DNA from: Alphaproteobacteria bacterium BRH_c36
GTDB lineage: Bacteria > Pseudomonadota > Alphaproteobacteria > Rhizobiales > Hyphomicrobiaceae
DNA: 64,000 nucleotides
Assembly: GCA_001516065.1 (NCBI GenBank)
Contig: LOEV01000075.1
Coordinates: 1 to 64,000 of the forward strand
Direction of reading: 5' to 3'
Part shown: one piece after another, positions 62,110-64,000 of the stretch
Numbering within the stretch: the first letter of the stretch is position 1
Layout of the letters: each line of letters begins with the position of its first letter
The notes under the pieces: model-generated
Databases searched by the model: none
Seen by the model: only the letters and a program-made list of their open reading frames with translations
Told to the model about the DNA's origin: nothing
Made by a program: the position numbers and the translations under genes

Positions 62110-62454
62110 CTAGTCGCCAAGAAGGCGCCGGCGTTCCTCGAATTCCTCTTTGTCGATCTCGCCGCGCGCGAAGCGCTCCTTGAGAATATCAAGCGGCGTC
62201 TTCGTGAGTGGGCCGTGCGGCGGCAAACCGTGCCCTTGCCCGCCCAACCAACGCAGCAAAGAAACGACCACTACGACCGACACGGCAATGAATACGATCA
62301 TCATAATTGGCCCGAAGAACCAACCATGCCAGCCGTGCCAGGGATATGGCCCAGGGTATTGAGGTGTTTGCTGAGCGAGGGCGGCTGTAGAGATCGAGAC
62401 AACAACCGCCGACGTTGCTGCCGACGTCGCTGAACGAAGAGTAATGCGTGTCAC
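62110..62454 (-). CDS. SHOCT-domain membrane protein, copy 3
   Basis: 114 residues from GTG 62454 with GAGAGGATCG before it. Signal peptide ends ALAQ, a Pro/Trp/His-rich loop (PYPWHGWHGWFFG), one membrane helix and a SHOCT motif (LDILKERFARGEIDKEEFEE). Reads after the cytochrome gene, 24 bp apart. Confidence 0.8.
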   Translation of the reverse strand: MTRITLRSATSAATSAVVVSISTAALAQQTPQYPGPYPWHGWHGWFFGPIMMIVFIAVSVVVVVSLLRWLGGQGHGLPPHGPLTKTPLDILKERFARGEIDKEEFEERRRLLGD

Positions 62455-62478
62455 TATCCGATCCTCTCACAAATTCAT

Positions 62479-63096
62479 CTATTCCGCCCTTGCGGGAGCT
62501 GGAAAACCGGCACGCATGGCTGCGATGATTTTCCAAATCTCGTCTTCAGCCAATGCCTCCTTGAACTCAGGCATTGCGCTACCGACGGGAGTGCCGCCTT
62601 CCGAAATCGTCCAAAAGAGATAAGGATCATTGTACATAGGCATCCCCATCATGTGAGCGATGTTTGCCGGAGGCGGATTGAGATCGCGCCCAGCCTCGCC
62701 ATCACCGTATCCTTGGGTGCCATGGCATGACGCGCAGTTGGCAGCATAGAGTGCGGCCCCTTCAGCAACGGTTGACCCGGATTGGCTGAAAGCGCTGACC
62801 TTGTTGCGATAGGTTGACGGAAGACCGTTTCGCATGACGTATCGATGGCGAATCATGCTGGGCATTCCACGACGCGTCCCATGGCCCATGCCGCGGTCCA
62901 TGCCTGGTCCATCCCCCATCCACGATCCGCAACAATCTTGACCCATCATTGGTCTGTTGTCTCGGGGCATGTTTTCTTGCTGCCGGTCGGACTGCCCTTG
63001 TGCCATTTGCGGTGTTAGCAGCAAACCTGCGATGCAGAGCACGATCGCAGCGAGGCCGGTGATCTCGGCGACCGAGTGCCTTGAAGAACCTTTCAT
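62479..63096 (-). CDS. Met/Gly-rich exported cytochrome c
   Basis: 205 residues from MKGSSRHSVAE with GGAGTAG before it. Signal peptide ends QMAQG, then a Met- and Cys-containing copper-like segment (MMGQDCCGSWMGDGPGMDRG) and a cytochrome c domain with CASCH and Met ligand candidates (MMGMPMYND). The joint metal-binding and haem parts suggest electron transfer to copper in the periplasm (inference). Confidence 0.8.
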   Translation of the reverse strand: MKGSSRHSVAEITGLAAIVLCIAGLLLTPQMAQGQSDRQQENMPRDNRPMMGQDCCGSWMGDGPGMDRGMGHGTRRGMPSMIRHRYVMRNGLPSTYRNKVSAFSQSGSTVAEGAALYAANCASCHGTQGYGDGEAGRDLNPPPANIAHMMGMPMYNDPYLFWTISEGGTPVGSAMPEFKEALAEDEIWKIIAAMRAGFPAPARAE

Positions 63097-63177
63097 TTTA
63101 CTACTCCAAAAACTGGTCCAGATTTCCCAGAACACGCTCTTCAATTCTTTCTACTCGACAGCAAACACGGATCGCGA

Positions 63178-63684
63178 TTAGCCTTCCTCTGTTTCCGAAT
63201 TCTTTGGACCGCCCAAACCCGATTGCGGGCGACTTTCAGATCGAAGGGACTCAATAATTAGTAGCCCGGCACCGCAAACGATCGCAACATCGGCCAAATT
63301 GAATGCAGGCCAACCGCTACCAACCGGGCGAAAGCCCAGAAAATCGATAACCGCCCCATGTCGGAACCGATCCAAAACGTTGCCGAGCGCACCACCAATT
63401 AATAGTCCGATGCCAATAACTTGAAGCTTACGCTGTGAGCGCCACATCCAGATCGACAAGCCAATCGCCATTGCAATGCCGATTGAAGCGAGTGCCCCCC
63501 AATGGGCCTCACCCGCAAATAAACCGAAACTCACGCCGTAATTGCGAACGAGTACGAAGTTGAAGAACGGGAAAACTTCAATACCAGCCTGCAAGGACGT
63601 GGTTGCAAGTGCGATGCCCTTGCTGATCTGATCTATGCCGAAGGCACAAGCTGCAACGACAAAACCGAGCGCGCGATAAGTCAT
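63178..63684 (-). CDS. lspA: Signal peptidase II
   Basis: 168 residues from MTYRALGFVVAACAFGIDQI. Four membrane helices; catalytic Asp residues in NVLDRFRHG and FNLADVAI. It cleaves lipoprotein signals. As a second, island-borne copy beside a CDF transporter it recalls the pbrC/lspA genes of lead and zinc resistance loci. Its ATG overlaps the stop of the CDF gene (ATGA). Confidence 0.9.
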   Translation of the reverse strand: MTYRALGFVVAACAFGIDQISKGIALATTSLQAGIEVFPFFNFVLVRNYGVSFGLFAGEAHWGALASIGIAMAIGLSIWMWRSQRKLQVIGIGLLIGGALGNVLDRFRHGAVIDFLGFRPVGSGWPAFNLADVAIVCGAGLLIIESLRSESRPQSGLGGPKNSETEEG

Positions 63685-64000
63685 GCGGCCTCCTTGAGAT
63701 CGGCCGTGGCATCTCGAACAATGATCCAAGAGGATTGAAGAAAGAGGCCGGCGATGACGGCAGCGACAACGAGGTCGGGCCAAGCCGCCCCGGTCCAGGC
63801 AACCAGAGCGGCCGCCACCACGATAGCAACATTGCCGATGGCATCGTTACGTGAGAACAGCCAGACGGCGCGGACATTTGCATCACCATTCCGGTGGGGA
63901 ACGAGGGCCATAGCAGCCAGAATGTTCACGACGAGCGCGATGAACCCAAAGGCGCCCATCAACTCGGCTTCCGGTTGGTTAAAGACCAACACCCGGTAGG
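63681..64000 (-). CDS. CDF-type cation transporter, 3' part
   Basis: The frame is open to the window edge. The visible ~105 residues hold the last membrane helices, with SRNDAIGN as the metal motif of helix 5 (Asn-Asp in place of HxxxD), and WPDLVVAAVIAGLFL. Family of cation transporters often paired with lspA. Overlaps lspA by 4 bp. Confidence 0.8.
   Translation of the reverse strand, partial: YRVLVFNQPEAELMGAFGFIALVVNILAAMALVPHRNGDANVRAVWLFSRNDAIGNVAIVVAAALVAWTGAAWPDLVVAAVIAGLFLQSSWIIVRDATADLKEAA

Overview
The window is 64 kb of accessory DNA from what looks like an alphaproteobacterium, most likely Hyphomicrobiales (Rhizobiales), on a plasmid or chromosomal island. This rests on G+C-rich codon use, CueR/HmrR-type copper promoters, a DUF3768 gene, and IS66, IS1182, IS91 and IS1595 transposases of types common there. 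No tRNA, rRNA or core gene is present, so the genus is not assigned.

Layout. 1-1.4 kb: right end of an IS66 element with a frameshifted transposase. 1.4-33 kb: a large copper/silver resistance region. It holds a minus-strand operon (CopL-like protein, lipoprotein, TolC-type porin, multicopper oxidase, cupredoxin, CusF-like protein); a two-component system with a cytochrome c; an APC permease; a copper P-type ATPase with a SHOCT protein; a run of small envelope proteins (Spy-like, DUF5676, DUF305, DUF302, Cys-rich); and cueR-cusB-cusA-cusF. Beyond an IS1182 element lies a decayed second copy of the Spy-like/DUF5676 module, followed by DUF411 and cytochrome c genes. Several sites with the arrangement TTGAC-TTCCA-N5-TGGA, three of them with a 19-bp spacer to a good -10, suggest that one CueR controls many of these units.

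33-48 kb: a different kind of DNA, read as a mobile replicon. Its core is a ubiquitin-like conjugation operon: a beta-grasp protein, a candidate E2-like protein, an unknown helical protein, a JAMM/JAB protease and a ThiF/E1-like enzyme, then three unknown genes. It runs on into a HerA/TraG-type ATPase, a replication-relaxation protein, an unknown coiled-coil protein and an HTH protein. Just behind these lie three tandem 22-bp repeats, AT-rich DNA and a perfect DnaA box, which look like an origin. Four genes here have a -10 box 6-8 nt before the start codon, which predicts leaderless mRNAs. An IS91-type element with its own tyrosine recombinase interrupts the island.

48.5-50.4 kb: a group II intron with its reverse transcriptase. 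50.7-58.8 kb: a Czc-type Co/Zn/Cd or Cu/Ag efflux operon with a CzcI-like leader gene, a His-rich periplasmic peptide and a His-rich CzcB. 58.8-64 kb: an IS1595 transposase, a paralogue of the Cys-rich small protein, a CDF transporter, a DUF411 protein, a SHOCT protein, a cytochrome c, signal peptidase II and the end of a second CDF transporter.

Together the metal genes cover cytosolic export (P-type ATPase, CDF), trans-envelope export (two RND systems) and periplasmic binding and oxidation. The Ubl island is the least explained part.
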